A stretch of 64,000 nt of DNA from UBA10324 sp038326325 (GCA_038326325.1 JBBQJW010000013.1:1-64000), one strand, 5' to 3'. Positions 16,204-26,006 are shown, counted from the first letter of the stretch. Numbers and translations are program-made. Notes: generated by a model from the sequence alone, not told the origin.

Positions 16204-18819
16204 TTATTTAGTCAGAATCATTGATTTGGTGTCGATGAGTTTACCATCAATAAACAAACTATAGGTGTAAGTGCCTGCTGTCAGTTCGCCACTCTGAAGT
16301 GTAACAGTTCCGAAACCTGCCATGATATTTTCAAAGCGCTTCATCAGTTTGCCGTTTGTATCACTCACCTGAATGTATGCGGCTTTAGCAGTTGATGGAA
16401 TGTAAAAACGGATGTAGCTCGATTGCATAAACGGGTTCGGCACATTCTGCTGTAACGAAGCAGTTTCCGGATTCAGATTTCCAGATGTAGTTGACCCCTG
16501 ATAAGCCGAGCAGCATTGCGATAAAGCAGATTGAAAATCCTGTAACGACTTTTTTATGTCGGCCACTTCATTTTTCAACTGTGTGTTTTCATTTTGTAAA
16601 TCAGTAATCTGTGCCTGTGCATCTGTGGAAATTCCGGTTTCAATTTCTTTTTGCTGATCCTGAACCGCTGAAATCAAAACAGGAATCAACTCCTGATAAT
16701 TTACAGCAAGGTAGTTGAACGAAGATTTATCGTCGTTATAAAATTTATTATCAGAAACCAATTCAGGAAAAACTTTCTGCAGGTCCTGTGCAATCAATCC
16801 GTAATGATTTCCTGATGGTAAAAACATATCGCCGAATTCACCCACTTTAAACTCATATGAAGAAGGCTTCAACTCCATAATTTTATCAAGCGAATTTGAA
16901 ATAGGAGTAACATTTTTTTTCAACTTCGCATCGGAAGAGTAAGAGTTGGTTCCGGTTCCGGTGAAGTTTCCGCTGCAGAAAATTGCATAAGTAGCACCAT
17001 TGGAATTAGCTAACAAAGCTGCGTTACCATTGGTAGCACCTTTTGCATAAATTCCAAGATAATTTCCTTCAAAGTAACCACCAAGTCCAAAGTTGGCATT
17101 TGTACCTAATGCTGTTCCTATTACCCCAACACCATCGTTATTTCCAGTACCGTCATAATTTCCTTGCAGTGAAAAGGCAGAGCCAGCACCATTGGATCCG
17201 CCGGCATAAATTGTGGTAAATAAATTACCATATTGGGCACTTGATTGACCCCTCATTCCCATACCGCTATTAGAATATCCATAAGATCCAATACCTGTAT
17301 TTGAAATTCCATAAACACCCATACTTGAATTTGAATTTCCATAAACCCCTGCATTGTTGCCTGAATTTCCATAAGTTCCAAAACCGGAATTTGAAGTTCC
17401 ATAAACCCCAGCGCCTGTGAATGAACTTCCGTAAGTACCATTACCGGAATTTGAATATCCGTAAACCCCTGTGCTTGTGACTGAACTTCCATATGCTCCG
17501 TATCCGGAATTTGAATTGCCGACAACTCCATTACCTGTGGTTGCTGTTCCTACTACGCCATTGAATCCTCCTAAAGAACCAAAACCGCCATTAGTTGAAT
17601 ATCCCTCAATAGCATAGTTATTACTATTTACATGCGCTTCAATAGCTGCAATTGATGTTTGGTCAGGGCCAGTGTAGTTTTTATTAATGTAAACACCTCC
17701 GCCATTTCCTGTTTTTGTGCAATTGAGTATATAACCTTCCCCCGGATCAGTTACTAAAATCCCAGAGTATCCATTTGTAACTACATTGAGTTTATAACTC
17801 ACATCTGTGGGTGCTCCACCAATACCAACTACCGAGGCGTTATTATTATAAATATCATTTCCTGTAGCAGTCCATTTGCTGTTAATGGTGTTTCCTGAAA
17901 AAGAAATCCCCGTTCCGGCGGTATAGGTTGTTCCTGTTGGAAGTATTACATTATTACCTCCGCTAATTGATAATGTGCTTCCTACAAGACTGAGTGTTTG
18001 AGCATCTGTATTCAATGATGTATTTGAGATTACAGTGCCAACAATTCCAATTCCTGTTCCGGCAGTATAAGTTGTTCCTGTTGGAAGTGTAACATTATTA
18101 CCACCACTGATTGATAAGGTGCTTCCGGCAAGACTGAGTGTTTGTGCATCCGTATTCAATGAAGTATTTGATATTACAGTGCCAACAATTCCAATTCCTG
18201 TTCCAGCGGTATAAGCTGAACCATTATCCGCACTCCATGCAAGCACACCTGCACCGTTGGTTTTTAATACCTGATTAACTGTTCCGTCAGTAGCAGGTAA
18301 AGTATATGCACCGACTTTTAAGTTGCCTTTAAAAATCCCATTCCCGGAGTTCGCGCCAATTGAAAATACTGAGAGAGCAGAACTTGTTCTGAATTCATAA
18401 AGCAAACCGGAGGAATTAAAAAACAAACCATAGTTCGGGTTTCCGGCATACTGAAATGCATATTTATTTCCGGCTACTTTATAAGCAGCTGTTCCGGCAA
18501 AAGATAAATTTCCTCCCGAATCAATTTTAGCCAGGTTAAATGAAGCACCAAACTGCCACAGTCCGTTCGATTTTACACGACCTTTTTCGGTGTTGTTAGT
18601 TTTAAAAACAAAATCTTTATTGTCGGTAGTGCCTATAAAATTTGTTCCGGCGGTAGTTCCTGAGTTCCCAACTAGGTTCCACGATTGGGCAAAAGAATTG
18701 GTTGTGAAAGATGAAGTAATAGTTACAATACATACAACAATGAAGTGTAACAGTCTGATATTGATTTTACTCATTGAATTAATTTTTTTCAACAGGTATT
18801 CGTGAATCTTTGATTTCAT
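16204..18819 (-). CDS. Surface fibre-like protein with S74 chaperone domain and T9SS sorting domain
   Basis: Up to 871 residues; a start at 18774 (MSKINIRLL) gives a more usual signal peptide ending NSFAQ. The N-terminal third contains 48-residue repeats (YTAGTGIGIVGTVISNTS core), the middle carries 20-residue repeats of the GVYGYSNSGNGTYG type, as in trimeric fibre stalks. From about residue 627 an intramolecular chaperone (peptidase S74) domain begins SSDAKLKKNV and includes YGLIAQDLQKVFPELV. A coiled coil (about residues 735-775) and a type A sorting domain (VPNPFMQSS to KSMILTK) follow. S74 domains fold trimeric fibres and then cut themselves off. Having the sorting domain beyond the S74 domain is notable. 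Confidence 0.85.
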   Translation of the reverse strand: MKSKIHEYLLKKINSMSKINIRLLHFIVVCIVTITSSFTTNSFAQSWNLVGNSGTTAGTNFIGTTDNKDFVFKTNNTEKGRVKSNGLWQFGASFNLAKIDSGGNLSFAGTAAYKVAGNKYAFQYAGNPNYGLFFNSSGLLYEFRTSSALSVFSIGANSGNGIFKGNLKVGAYTLPATDGTVNQVLKTNGAGVLAWSADNGSAYTAGTGIGIVGTVISNTSLNTDAQTLSLAGSTLSISGGNNVTLPTGTTYTAGTGIGIVGTVISNTSLNTDAQTLSLVGSTLSISGGNNVILPTGTTYTAGTGISFSGNTINSKWTATGNDIYNNNASVVGIGGAPTDVSYKLNVVTNGYSGILVTDPGEGYILNCTKTGNGGGVYINKNYTGPDQTSIAAIEAHVNSNNYAIEGYSTNGGFGSLGGFNGVVGTATTGNGVVGNSNSGYGAYGSSVTSTGVYGYSNSGNGTYGSSFTGAGVYGTSNSGFGTYGNSGNNAGVYGNSNSSMGVYGISNTGIGSYGYSNSGMGMRGQSSAQYGNLFTTIYAGGSNGAGSAFSLQGNYDGTGNNDGVGVIGTALGTNANFGLGGYFEGNYLGIYAKGATNGNAALLANSNGATYAIFCSGNFTGTGTNSYSSDAKLKKNVTPISNSLDKIMELKPSSYEFKVGEFGDMFLPSGNHYGLIAQDLQKVFPELVSDNKFYNDDKSSFNYLAVNYQELIPVLISAVQDQQKEIETGISTDAQAQITDLQNENTQLKNEVADIKKSLQDFQSALSQCCSAYQGSTTSGNLNPETASLQQNVPNPFMQSSYIRFYIPSTAKAAYIQVSDTNGKLMKRFENIMAGFGTVTLQSGELTAGTYTYSLFIDGKLIDTKSMILTK
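17921..18220 (-). repeat. Tandem 144-bp repeats within the S74 gene
   Basis: A 144-bp unit (48 codons) is repeated about twice with a partial third copy; equivalent points lie near 17921, 18065 and 18209. Copies differ at a few synonymous sites and one Ala/Val site. Copy-number change here would alter stalk length in frame. Confidence 0.75.
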
Positions 18820-18997
18820 GGTTTAGGGTTGGTTTGTTGAATGTGAATCTATAAATAATTTTCATAATTTGCTCCGGTGCAGTTAACCCCACTCACCCCT
18901 TATCCCGTCTCCAATGTTTATTCAGTATTTATTCATCGGAACCGATAAGCAATAACCGATAACAGATGATTCATGTTTTGACCGGCGTTAAAAATTT

Positions 18998-19354
18998 CTA
19001 TTCCCTTTGCTGCTTATTATCTCTATTACCCGCTTCAAACAACGAGTTAACTATCGACAGCACAATACTGAAAAGCAAAGCATACCAGAAACCATCCACC
19101 ACAAAACCCGGAACAATTTTTCCGGCGAGCATAATCATAAATGCATTGAGCACTAACAGGAAAAAACCAAGTGTGAAAATGGTAATGGGTATGGTTAGAA
19201 TAATTAAAACAGGTTTTACAAATGCATTGAGCACTGCAAGCACTGCCGCAACATAAATAGCGGTGAGCATGTTAGGCACTGTAACACCCGGAAGTAGGTA
19301 GGCAGAAACCAACACTGCTAAACCTGTAATTAAAATTTTAATAAGAAAGCGCAT
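18998..19354 (-). CDS. Phage holin family membrane protein (YvlD-like)
   Basis: This 118-residue protein consists of four hydrophobic helices, with LPGVTVPNMLTAIYVAAVLA and NAFVKPVLIILTIPITIFTL in the first two-thirds, matching the four-helix holin-like family (PF04020). Members are found in many bacteria without phage genes around them, as here; no lysis function need be assumed. It stands alone, 84 bp upstream of the start of the next minus gene's end. Confidence 0.85.
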   Translation of the reverse strand: MRFLIKILITGLAVLVSAYLLPGVTVPNMLTAIYVAAVLAVLNAFVKPVLIILTIPITIFTLGFFLLVLNAFMIMLAGKIVPGFVVDGFWYALLFSIVLSIVNSLFEAGNRDNKQQRE

Positions 19355-19436
19355 GTTGTTTTTTGTTGACCGAAAGATGCAAAGATTTTACAATTTATTC
19401 TGAAGGCAATTTCTTGTTTATAAAACACATTGCTAT

Positions 19437-20384
19437 TTAATTTTTATGATACAGAAAATAATAGGCCTCCACATTATCTAAGTAAACACCATCGAAGCCG
19501 GTATCAATAATTTTTTTCAAATAAGAATCATTATTGCCAAAAATTATTTTCTGCCATTCGCTGTTCCAGAATTCAACCCACACTTCATCGGGGTATCCTG
19601 CATATTTTTTCTTCAGCCAATCGGGGTGGTTCACCTTCCAATCTGATTGCCAGTAGTAGCGATAGTTTTCTGCCGAACCAATGTTCATGTAAGCAATCAC
19701 TATTCTTTTTTTACCGTTTGCTTTTGTTTTTAATTGTTCAATTTCAGACGCACTGAATGGCGCATCATCAAAAAACAAATCCATTATTATCATATCATAA
19801 TTTGTATTCTCAATAGCCGCGAGCATTGTTTGTTTATCGCTGAATCCGGAATTACTTATCAGGTATAAATAATTTTTTACTTCACTTAAAGCAGCGATAT
19901 TATTTGTGTCTTCGTCCGTAATGTATGTTGGAATGTGTTCGTAGTAATAATCATTTACATCTCTGATGAATGGAATAAATCCTTCGTTTTTATTTCTGGT
20001 GATGGCATCAGTAATATTATTATCGTCTGTAACAGATTCCGAAACAAAGATGGGTTTTTGCGATTTCAGGTTTCGTAAAATGTTTAAGCGGTAATCGTCA
20101 ACGGATAATTTCCCGTTGTAAAATATTTCTTCATTGCCAAATGCATCAACGGCATTCAAGTAATTCTGATTGATGCCTTGTTGCTCGTCGGCTTGATTGT
20201 AAACAAGCTCAGCACCATTCTGCGGAACAATAAAAAACCCGGTGTCTATTGCTTTTGCGTAAGTAGAAATATCAACCACAAACTGCTGCATTTTAGCCGC
20301 TGCTTCATTTGTCTTTTTATTTTTGTTACACGATGAAATAATTCCAATAAGAAAAATTAAAAAGAAAAAATTAATAAATCTCAT
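19437..20384 (-). CDS. Putative GH114-like glycosidase lipoprotein (TM1410/MJ1477 family)
   Basis: This 315-residue protein has a lipoprotein signal (MRFINFFFLIFLIGIISSC, Cys 19). The body follows the TM1410/MJ1477 family related to endo-alpha-1,4-polygalactosaminidase: VVDISTYAK near the start, YDMIIMDLFFDD, RIVIAYMNIGSAENYRYYW, WVEFWNSEWQKI, and the closing FDGVYLDNVEAY with probable catalytic acids Asp/Glu at strand ends. It probably acts on an exopolysaccharide at the cell surface; substrate is not shown by the sequence. Confidence 0.8.
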   Translation of the reverse strand: MRFINFFFLIFLIGIISSCNKNKKTNEAAAKMQQFVVDISTYAKAIDTGFFIVPQNGAELVYNQADEQQGINQNYLNAVDAFGNEEIFYNGKLSVDDYRLNILRNLKSQKPIFVSESVTDDNNITDAITRNKNEGFIPFIRDVNDYYYEHIPTYITDEDTNNIAALSEVKNYLYLISNSGFSDKQTMLAAIENTNYDMIIMDLFFDDAPFSASEIEQLKTKANGKKRIVIAYMNIGSAENYRYYWQSDWKVNHPDWLKKKYAGYPDEVWVEFWNSEWQKIIFGNNDSYLKKIIDTGFDGVYLDNVEAYYFLYHKN

Positions 20385-20509
20385 CGTATGAATTTAATTT
20401 AATAAACGAATGAAGTGTAACACTATTGTGTGAAATATGACTTTTATAAAACAATTTGCTGCGTAGTTTTTATTTTAAAATATCTACTTTATAATTTCTA
20501 TTTACTTCT

Positions 20510-21001
20510 TCAACTTTTCATATTCACAAAATCCAACGGAAGTCCGTATTCATTTTTCCGCAGTAGCGCCATCACTGATTGCAGATCGTCAATTTTTTTT
20601 CCTGTTACACGCAGTTGGTCATCCATAATGCTCGTCTGCACTTTCAATCCCGAGTCTTTAATATCCTTCACCATTTTCTTTGCGTTGTCGCGGTCTATGC
20701 CTGCTTTTATTTTTATTTCCTTCCGAATCATGTTTCCAGAAGCATACTGGTCTTTACCAAAATCGAATGACCGTGGATCAACATGTTGTTTCAAAGCTCG
20801 TGATATAAGAATATCACCGATGGCTTTTACGCGCATTTCGTTTTCGGTGGTGATGGTTATTTTATTTTCTTTCTTATCGAAATCAATTTCGGTTTTTGTC
20901 CCATGAAAATCATAACGATTCAGAATTTCTTTTCGTGCGGTGTTAATAGCATTGTCAAGCAACTGCGCATCCGATTTACTTACTACATCTACTGAAGGCA
21001 T
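20510..21001 (-). CDS. YajQ-family nucleotide-binding protein
   Basis: This 163-residue YajQ homologue has the family's MPSVDVVSKSDAQLLDNAIN opening, NRYDFHG, and the late VQTSIMDDQLRVTGKKIDDLQ region. YajQ proteins have two ferredoxin-like folds; some bind cyclic di-GMP and act in gene regulation. It is flanked by unrelated genes and appears monocistronic. Confidence 0.93.
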   Translation of the reverse strand: MPSVDVVSKSDAQLLDNAINTARKEILNRYDFHGTKTEIDFDKKENKITITTENEMRVKAIGDILISRALKQHVDPRSFDFGKDQYASGNMIRKEIKIKAGIDRDNAKKMVKDIKDSGLKVQTSIMDDQLRVTGKKIDDLQSVMALLRKNEYGLPLDFVNMKS

Positions 21002-21154
21002 TTTAATTTAATTAAAAGTGAAAAATTAAAAGTGAAAAATAATTAAAGTCTCAAATCCCTGAACTTTAAATTTATCACGCTGATATTTATTACGCACAGA
21101 AAAAAATAATATTTCGATGCCCATCTCTGTGTTCTCTGTGCCTCCGTGGTAAAA

Positions 21155-21475
21155 TCACTCCTCCAACCCCAGATCAAGATTTGTTAAAGCGTTTTGCAAT
21201 TCGCTGTAAGTTTTCAGGTTTGTATTCTTTGTTAGTTCCATTCCTTTTTTATAAACTGTTTTTGCTTCCTCCTCTTTCCCCACTTGCTGTAACAGTTTCC
21301 CGTATTGATAATAGGTTCCAATGTAATCAGGATGATGTTCAATCAGAAATTGAAAACAAATTTCTGCTTCTGTTAATTTTTCCTGCTTAATATATTCTAA
21401 CCCCAAAGCATATCTCGAAAAAGTATCTGCCGGATTTTCGTCAATAAATATTTTCAGTTGTTCTGTTCTTTCCAT
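21155..21475 (-). CDS. Small TPR protein
   Basis: About 106 residues when started at ATG 21475 (MERTEQLKIFIDENPADTF). It contains two to three tetratricopeptide repeats: ADTFSRYALGLEYIKQEKL, then ICFQFLIEHHPDYIGTYYQY and EEAKTVYKKGMEL. Such proteins act as protein-protein adaptors; no partner is evident. An upstream ATG at 21523 would add a non-TPR extension overlapping the divergent promoter region. Confidence 0.8.
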   Translation of the reverse strand: MERTEQLKIFIDENPADTFSRYALGLEYIKQEKLTEAEICFQFLIEHHPDYIGTYYQYGKLLQQVGKEEEAKTVYKKGMELTKNTNLKTYSELQNALTNLDLGLEE

Positions 21476-21584
21476 TAATAAAAAATTATTGTTGATAGTT
21501 AACCCGTTGAAGCGAGGTCGCAAAAATAAAATTCAACTGCAGGTTGGAACTTAATTGTTCCCATTTTTATTTACACTCACAATT

Positions 21585-22655
21585 ATGGAACTCGGACTTT
21601 ACTCATTTGCAGAATTACCACTCGATACTGTTACAGGAAATGGCGGTGCAGCGCAAAAGCGCCTGAACGACCTAATGGAAGAAATTGAACTTGCCGACCA
21701 AATCGGGTTAGATGTTTATGCAGTAGGCGAACATCATCGTCCTGATTTTGCAATTTCATCACCTGCTGTTGTGTTGGGTGCGGCTGCTGTGAAAACTAAA
21801 AATATAAAACTGTCAAGTGCTGTAACAGTTTTAAGTTCCGACGATCCGGTGCGTGTGTTTCAGGATTTTGCAACTGTTGATTTGCTTTCAAATGGTCGCG
21901 CAGAAATTATGGCGGGCCGAGGTTCGTTCATCGAATCGTTTCCATTGTTCGGATATAATCTGGAAGACTACGATGAACTGTTTTCAGAAAAATTAGAGCT
22001 GCTTATCAAATTAAATGAATCAGAAAAAATTTCGTGGAAAGGAAATTATCGCGCTCCTTTAAATAATCTTGGAGTGTATCCCCGACCTGCTCAAAATAAA
22101 ATACCGATTTGGTTAGCAATAGGAGGAACTCCTGAATCTGCAGTTCGTGCCGGAACATTGGGTTTACCAATGGCACTCGCAATCATTGGAGGTACACCCG
22201 AACACTTTGTTCAATTGGTAGATTTATTTCGTCGCGCTGCAAAAGAATCCGGACACGATGAAAAAAATATTGGAATGGGAATAAACTCTCATGCTTTCAT
22301 TGGTGATGATTCAAAAAAAACGGCAGATGAATTTTTCCCACCATTCGCGCAGGTAATGGCAAAAATTGGGAGGGAAAGAGGTTGGTCAGGAATGACACGC
22401 GAGCAATATGATTATATGATTTCTCCGAAGGGTGCTTTGTTAATCGGAAGTCCGCAGCAAGTGATTGATAAAATTTTATATGAGCACGAATTGTTTCACA
22501 ACAATCGTTTTCTCGCTTACATGAGTGTTGGCGCAATGCAGCATAAAAAAGTAATGCGTTCAATAGAATTATTCGGAACTGTAGTGGCTCCTGCAATTCG
22601 TAAAGCAATTCCTTCTGCAAAAATTGAAATGAATAAAAATTTTAAAAGTTATTGA
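21585..22655 (+). CDS. LLM-class flavin-dependent oxidoreductase
   Basis: This 356-residue luciferase-like monooxygenase starts at ATG 21585 (MELGLYSFAELPLD). GLDVYAVGEHHRPDFAISSP, KLSSAVTVLSSDDPVRVFQ and AEIMAGRGSFIESFPLFGY are characteristic of the Atu2307/SP_0267 group of this superfamily, which binds FMN in a TIM barrel. The substrate is unknown. It stands alone. Confidence 0.9.
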   Translation: MELGLYSFAELPLDTVTGNGGAAQKRLNDLMEEIELADQIGLDVYAVGEHHRPDFAISSPAVVLGAAAVKTKNIKLSSAVTVLSSDDPVRVFQDFATVDLLSNGRAEIMAGRGSFIESFPLFGYNLEDYDELFSEKLELLIKLNESEKISWKGNYRAPLNNLGVYPRPAQNKIPIWLAIGGTPESAVRAGTLGLPMALAIIGGTPEHFVQLVDLFRRAAKESGHDEKNIGMGINSHAFIGDDSKKTADEFFPPFAQVMAKIGRERGWSGMTREQYDYMISPKGALLIGSPQQVIDKILYEHELFHNNRFLAYMSVGAMQHKKVMRSIELFGTVVAPAIRKAIPSAKIEMNKNFKSY

Positions 22656-22783
22656 AATAATATCGCTCTGATTGTTTCATAGCAAAAACCATTTCTCCCA
22701 GTGAGGAAAATATTCCTCAACTGTGGCAAAGCATTCCTGTTTTTATAATTAGTTTTTAATGAAAACAGTAATTACTTTAACTG

Positions 22784-22969
22784 TTACACTTTTACATTAA
22801 ACAGCGAATCCCACACACCGAAAACTTTAAGCAGCCAAATCACTAAAATGATTACCACCACTGCATTCAGTAGGTTTTTAATGGTTGATTGCATTGGAAT
22901 GTATTTGTTTACTAACCACAGTAAAATTCCAACAACAATAATGGTTACAATCACAGTTAAGAGAGGCAT
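22784..22969 (-). CDS. Small membrane protein (Thivi_2564-like)
   Basis: The 61-residue protein has two hydrophobic helices separated by NKYIPMQSTIKNLLNAV, the hallmark of the Thivi_2564 membrane family. Function unknown. Its stop codon region overlaps a TGTWACA motif (22782-22788). Confidence 0.8.
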   Translation of the reverse strand: MPLLTVIVTIIVVGILLWLVNKYIPMQSTIKNLLNAVVVIILVIWLLKVFGVWDSLFNVKV

Positions 22970-23064
22970 AAAATTTAATTTGATTTAATAATCAAACAAC
23001 AAGGTTGGTGCCTCTTAATTTCGGGCATGTTTATTTAGGTAGTTGTTAGTATAAAACGAGTACA

Positions 23065-23442
23065 ATGAAGACTACAAAAAAAATTTCTAAACCAATTGAA
23101 AAGAAAAAAGTTAAATCAATTGTCGAAAGCAAATCAGTAAAGGCAACAAGTATGAATACTCCTGTTCCTTCAAAAATTAAACAGTCGAAAAAGAATGTTA
23201 AACAAAGTGATAGTTCAACATCAGGAATTTCTGTTATTGAAGTTTTGAAGCAGGCGGAAGAAATGCACATGGTTCCGGTGCAGAGCGATGTGCATCCCCA
23301 AACTATTGAGGAACATAAAAAATTTGAACCTCAGAACCACGGGCGTCAAGAGGTTACTATGCGTGGCGAAAACGAAAAAGTGCTTGAAGCCAAGGCAAAT
23401 CGCAAGGGCACGAAAAGAATTTATCGCATGAGGAAATCGTAA
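23065..23442 (+). CDS. Basic hypothetical protein
   Basis: This 125-residue protein is not one I recognise. The first 60 residues are Lys/Ser-rich and likely disordered; a short helix (ISVIEVLKQAEEMHMVPV) follows, and the end is again basic (KRIYRMRKS). It could bind nucleic acid. Codon use resembles neighbours, and the frame is longer than expected by chance with a plausible composition. Confidence 0.6.
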   Translation: MKTTKKISKPIEKKKVKSIVESKSVKATSMNTPVPSKIKQSKKNVKQSDSSTSGISVIEVLKQAEEMHMVPVQSDVHPQTIEEHKKFEPQNHGRQEVTMRGENEKVLEAKANRKGTKRIYRMRKS

Positions 23443-23542
23443 ACAATTCATTTTTATTAGGAATAAGAAGTGACTTTCTAAATTTCACTTTTAAAGAATA
23501 ATTTAATAATTCACAATGATATTTCCGTTGTTGAATTGTCAT

Positions 23543-23572
23543 TTTGCTCTCCACACTTTTCGGTTATTTTTA
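23543..23572 (+). promoter_or_regulatory. Promoter of etfBA
   Basis: TTTG (23543-23546), 18 bases, then TATTTTTA (23565-23572) approximate the Bacteroidota consensus, 52 bp before the etfB start. Confidence 0.5.
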
Positions 23573-23624
23573 CGCCCCTCAATAAAGCTGTTTTCATAAG
23601 CAGTTTCAATCCGGAAATAACACT

Positions 23625-24365
23625 ATGAAATTTTTAGTTTGTATTAGCAAGGCACCCGATACCACTACCAAAATTGCCTTTACAGATAACAACACGAAAT
23701 TCAATAACGATAAAGTTCAGTTCATCATCAATCCCTATGACGAATGGTATGCGTTGGTTCGTGCTTTAGAGTTGAAAGAAAAATCGGGCGGAACTGTTAC
23801 AGTATTGAATGTTGGTGCAGTAGATAACGAAGCTATTATTCGAAAAGCGCTTGCCATTGGTGCTGATGATGCAGTCCGCATTGATGCCGAACCTGCTGAT
23901 GCAATGTTTGTGGCAAAACAAATTGCCGAATATGTTAAAGCAAATGCATTTGATATTGTTCTCTGCGGAAAAGAAACTATTGACTACAATGGTTCCGAAG
24001 TAGGGGGTATGATTGCAGGGTTATTAGATTGGGGTTTTGTTTCTCTCGCTTCAAGCCTTGAATTAAATGGAAACACCGCAACACTCAATCGCGAAATAGC
24101 GGGTGGACACGAAACAGTTGAAGTATCGATTCCTTTTGTATTGAGTGCAGCCAAGGGAATGGCAGAAGCACGAATTCCTAACATGCGTGGAATAATGGCC
24201 GCGAGAACAAAACCAATTACAGTTGTGCCTGTTGCTGCAAGCGAAAATTATACTTCCATTCTTTCTTACGAATTACCGAAAGAAAAAACAGGAGTAAGAT
24301 TAGTGAGCGCCGATAATGTTGACGAGTTGGTAGCACTGTTACACAACGAAGCGAAAGTGATTTAA
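23625..24365 (+). CDS. etfB: Electron transfer flavoprotein beta subunit
   Basis: The 246-residue beta subunit carries AMP and helps bind FAD in the EtfAB heterodimer, which passes electrons from acyl-CoA dehydrogenases to the quinone pool. MKFLVCISKAPDTTTKIAF, the FIINPYDEWYALVRALELKE region and LCGKETIDYNGSEVGGMIA are typical. It is 28 bp from etfA. Confidence 0.96.
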   Translation: MKFLVCISKAPDTTTKIAFTDNNTKFNNDKVQFIINPYDEWYALVRALELKEKSGGTVTVLNVGAVDNEAIIRKALAIGADDAVRIDAEPADAMFVAKQIAEYVKANAFDIVLCGKETIDYNGSEVGGMIAGLLDWGFVSLASSLELNGNTATLNREIAGGHETVEVSIPFVLSAAKGMAEARIPNMRGIMAARTKPITVVPVAASENYTSILSYELPKEKTGVRLVSADNVDELVALLHNEAKVI

Positions 24366-24393
24366 TCAAAAACAAGAAATCAATAAACACGAA

Positions 24394-25371
24394 ATGCCTG
24401 TATTAGTTTTTGCAGAAAGTGCGAACGGAACATTTAAGAAATCGAATTTTGAAGCGGTGAGTTATGGAGCAAAGGTAGCTGCACAATTGGGCACCGAAGC
24501 TTTTGTAGTTTCATTTGAAAACCTGAGTGATGATGTTTTAAAATCATTGGGCGATTATGGCGCAACAAAAATTTATCGCATTGCGAATGATGCATTGAAA
24601 AATTTTGAAGCAGGGTTGTATGCGAAAGTGTTACACGATGCCGCAAAAAAACTCAATGCCAATGTTGTGATATTTTCTTTCAATTATGAGGGCAAAGCGA
24701 TTGCACCTGTTTTAGCTGCAAAGATGAATGCGGGATATGTTGCAGGAGCATTTGCACTTCCTGAATTGGAAGGTAGTACAATGAAGATTCGCAAAAATGT
24801 TTTCAGCGGAAAGGCAATTGCATTGTATGCGATTCATTCTGAAAATAAAATTATTGCACTTACTCCGAATACTGTTGCTCCTGAGAAAACGGAGAACAAA
24901 TGTTCGGTTGAAAACCTTGATATAACAGTTTCATCAACCGAAAGCAAAGTGAAAGTAAAGGAAGTGGTGAAAGCATCCGGAAAAATTTCGTTAAGTGATG
25001 CAGATATTGTTGTGTCGGCAGGTCGCGGATTAAAAGGTCCTGAGAACTGGGGAATGGTGGAAGAGATGGCAACAATCCTCGGAGCAGCAACTGCATGTTC
25101 TCGTCCCGTTGCAGATATTCACTGGCGCCCGCACGAAGAGCATGTTGGGCAAACCGGTTTAACGGTTCGCCCCAATTTGTACATTGCTTTAGGAATCAGC
25201 GGAGCCATTCAGCATCTCGCGGGTGTGAATGGAAGTAAGGTGATTGTTGTGATTAATAAAGATCCCGAAGCACCTTTCTTCAAGGCAGCTGACTACGGAA
25301 TCGTAGGTGATGTGTTTGAGGTTGTGCCGAAGTTGAACGAAGCATTTAAAAAGTTTAAATCAGGAGCTTAA
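24394..25371 (+). CDS. etfA: Electron transfer flavoprotein alpha subunit
   Basis: The 325-residue alpha subunit has the C-terminal FAD domain with VSAGRGLKGPENWGMVEE, ACSRPVADIHWRPHEEHVGQ and LYIALGISGAIQHLAG, then VVINKDPEAPFF. It forms the redox heterodimer with EtfB. It precedes the bifunctional-nuclease gene by 14 bp, so the operon probably continues. Confidence 0.96.
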   Translation: MPVLVFAESANGTFKKSNFEAVSYGAKVAAQLGTEAFVVSFENLSDDVLKSLGDYGATKIYRIANDALKNFEAGLYAKVLHDAAKKLNANVVIFSFNYEGKAIAPVLAAKMNAGYVAGAFALPELEGSTMKIRKNVFSGKAIALYAIHSENKIIALTPNTVAPEKTENKCSVENLDITVSSTESKVKVKEVVKASGKISLSDADIVVSAGRGLKGPENWGMVEEMATILGAATACSRPVADIHWRPHEEHVGQTGLTVRPNLYIALGISGAIQHLAGVNGSKVIVVINKDPEAPFFKAADYGIVGDVFEVVPKLNEAFKKFKSGA

Positions 25372-25385
25372 TATATTTACATCGG

Positions 25386-26006
25386 ATGAAAAAAATCGAA
25401 CTTGAAATAGTCGCACTCTCTCATAGTATTACACAATCGCATTCGTATGCGGTGGTGTTGGGTGAAACAGGTGGCATACGCAGATTACCGATTGTGATTG
25501 GTGGTTTCGAAGCCCAGGCAATTGCTGTTGCGTTGGAAAAAATGAATCCAAGCCGACCACTCACTCACGATTTAATGAAGAGTTTGTGTTCATCATTCGC
25601 CATTGATTTGAAAGAGATTGTGATTAATAATCTGGTGGATGGAATATTTTTTTCGCAGTTGGTTTGTCAGCGCGATAACGAAATAATTGAAATTGATTCA
25701 CGCACTTCAGATGCAATTGCATTGGCAATCCGTTTTGACTGTCCGATTTACACTTACGATTTTATTCTTGACTCTGCAGGTTTGATTATTGAAGAGCAGG
25801 AACAAGATGCACCTGAAGAAAAGGAAAAGAAAAAAAGTGTGAAGAAAACCGAACCGAAAATTTCTTCGGGAGTTAGCACCGGAGATTTATCAAAAGTTTC
25901 TTTACCAGAACTGAATGAGATGCTTTCGAAATATATTGAGAAAGAAGATTATGAAAAAGCCATCGCCGTTCGCGACGAAATAGGAAGAAGGAAAAAGCAA
26001 TCGTAA
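25386..26006 (+). CDS. Bifunctional nuclease family (DUF151) protein with UVR motif
   Basis: Of 206 residues, 1-140 form the DUF151 domain (GGIRRLPIVIGGFEAQAIAV, SRPLTHDLMKSL, IDSRTSDAIALAIRF). Members are reported as DNases/RNases in plants and are thermostable proteins in Thermotoga. A charged linker leads to a UvrB/UvrC interaction motif at about residues 170-205 (LPELNEMLSKYIEKEDYEKA). It lies in the etf-arfB run. No TGTWACA motif is present. Confidence 0.88.
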   Translation: MKKIELEIVALSHSITQSHSYAVVLGETGGIRRLPIVIGGFEAQAIAVALEKMNPSRPLTHDLMKSLCSSFAIDLKEIVINNLVDGIFFSQLVCQRDNEIIEIDSRTSDAIALAIRFDCPIYTYDFILDSAGLIIEEQEQDAPEEKEKKKSVKKTEPKISSGVSTGDLSKVSLPELNEMLSKYIEKEDYEKAIAVRDEIGRRKKQS

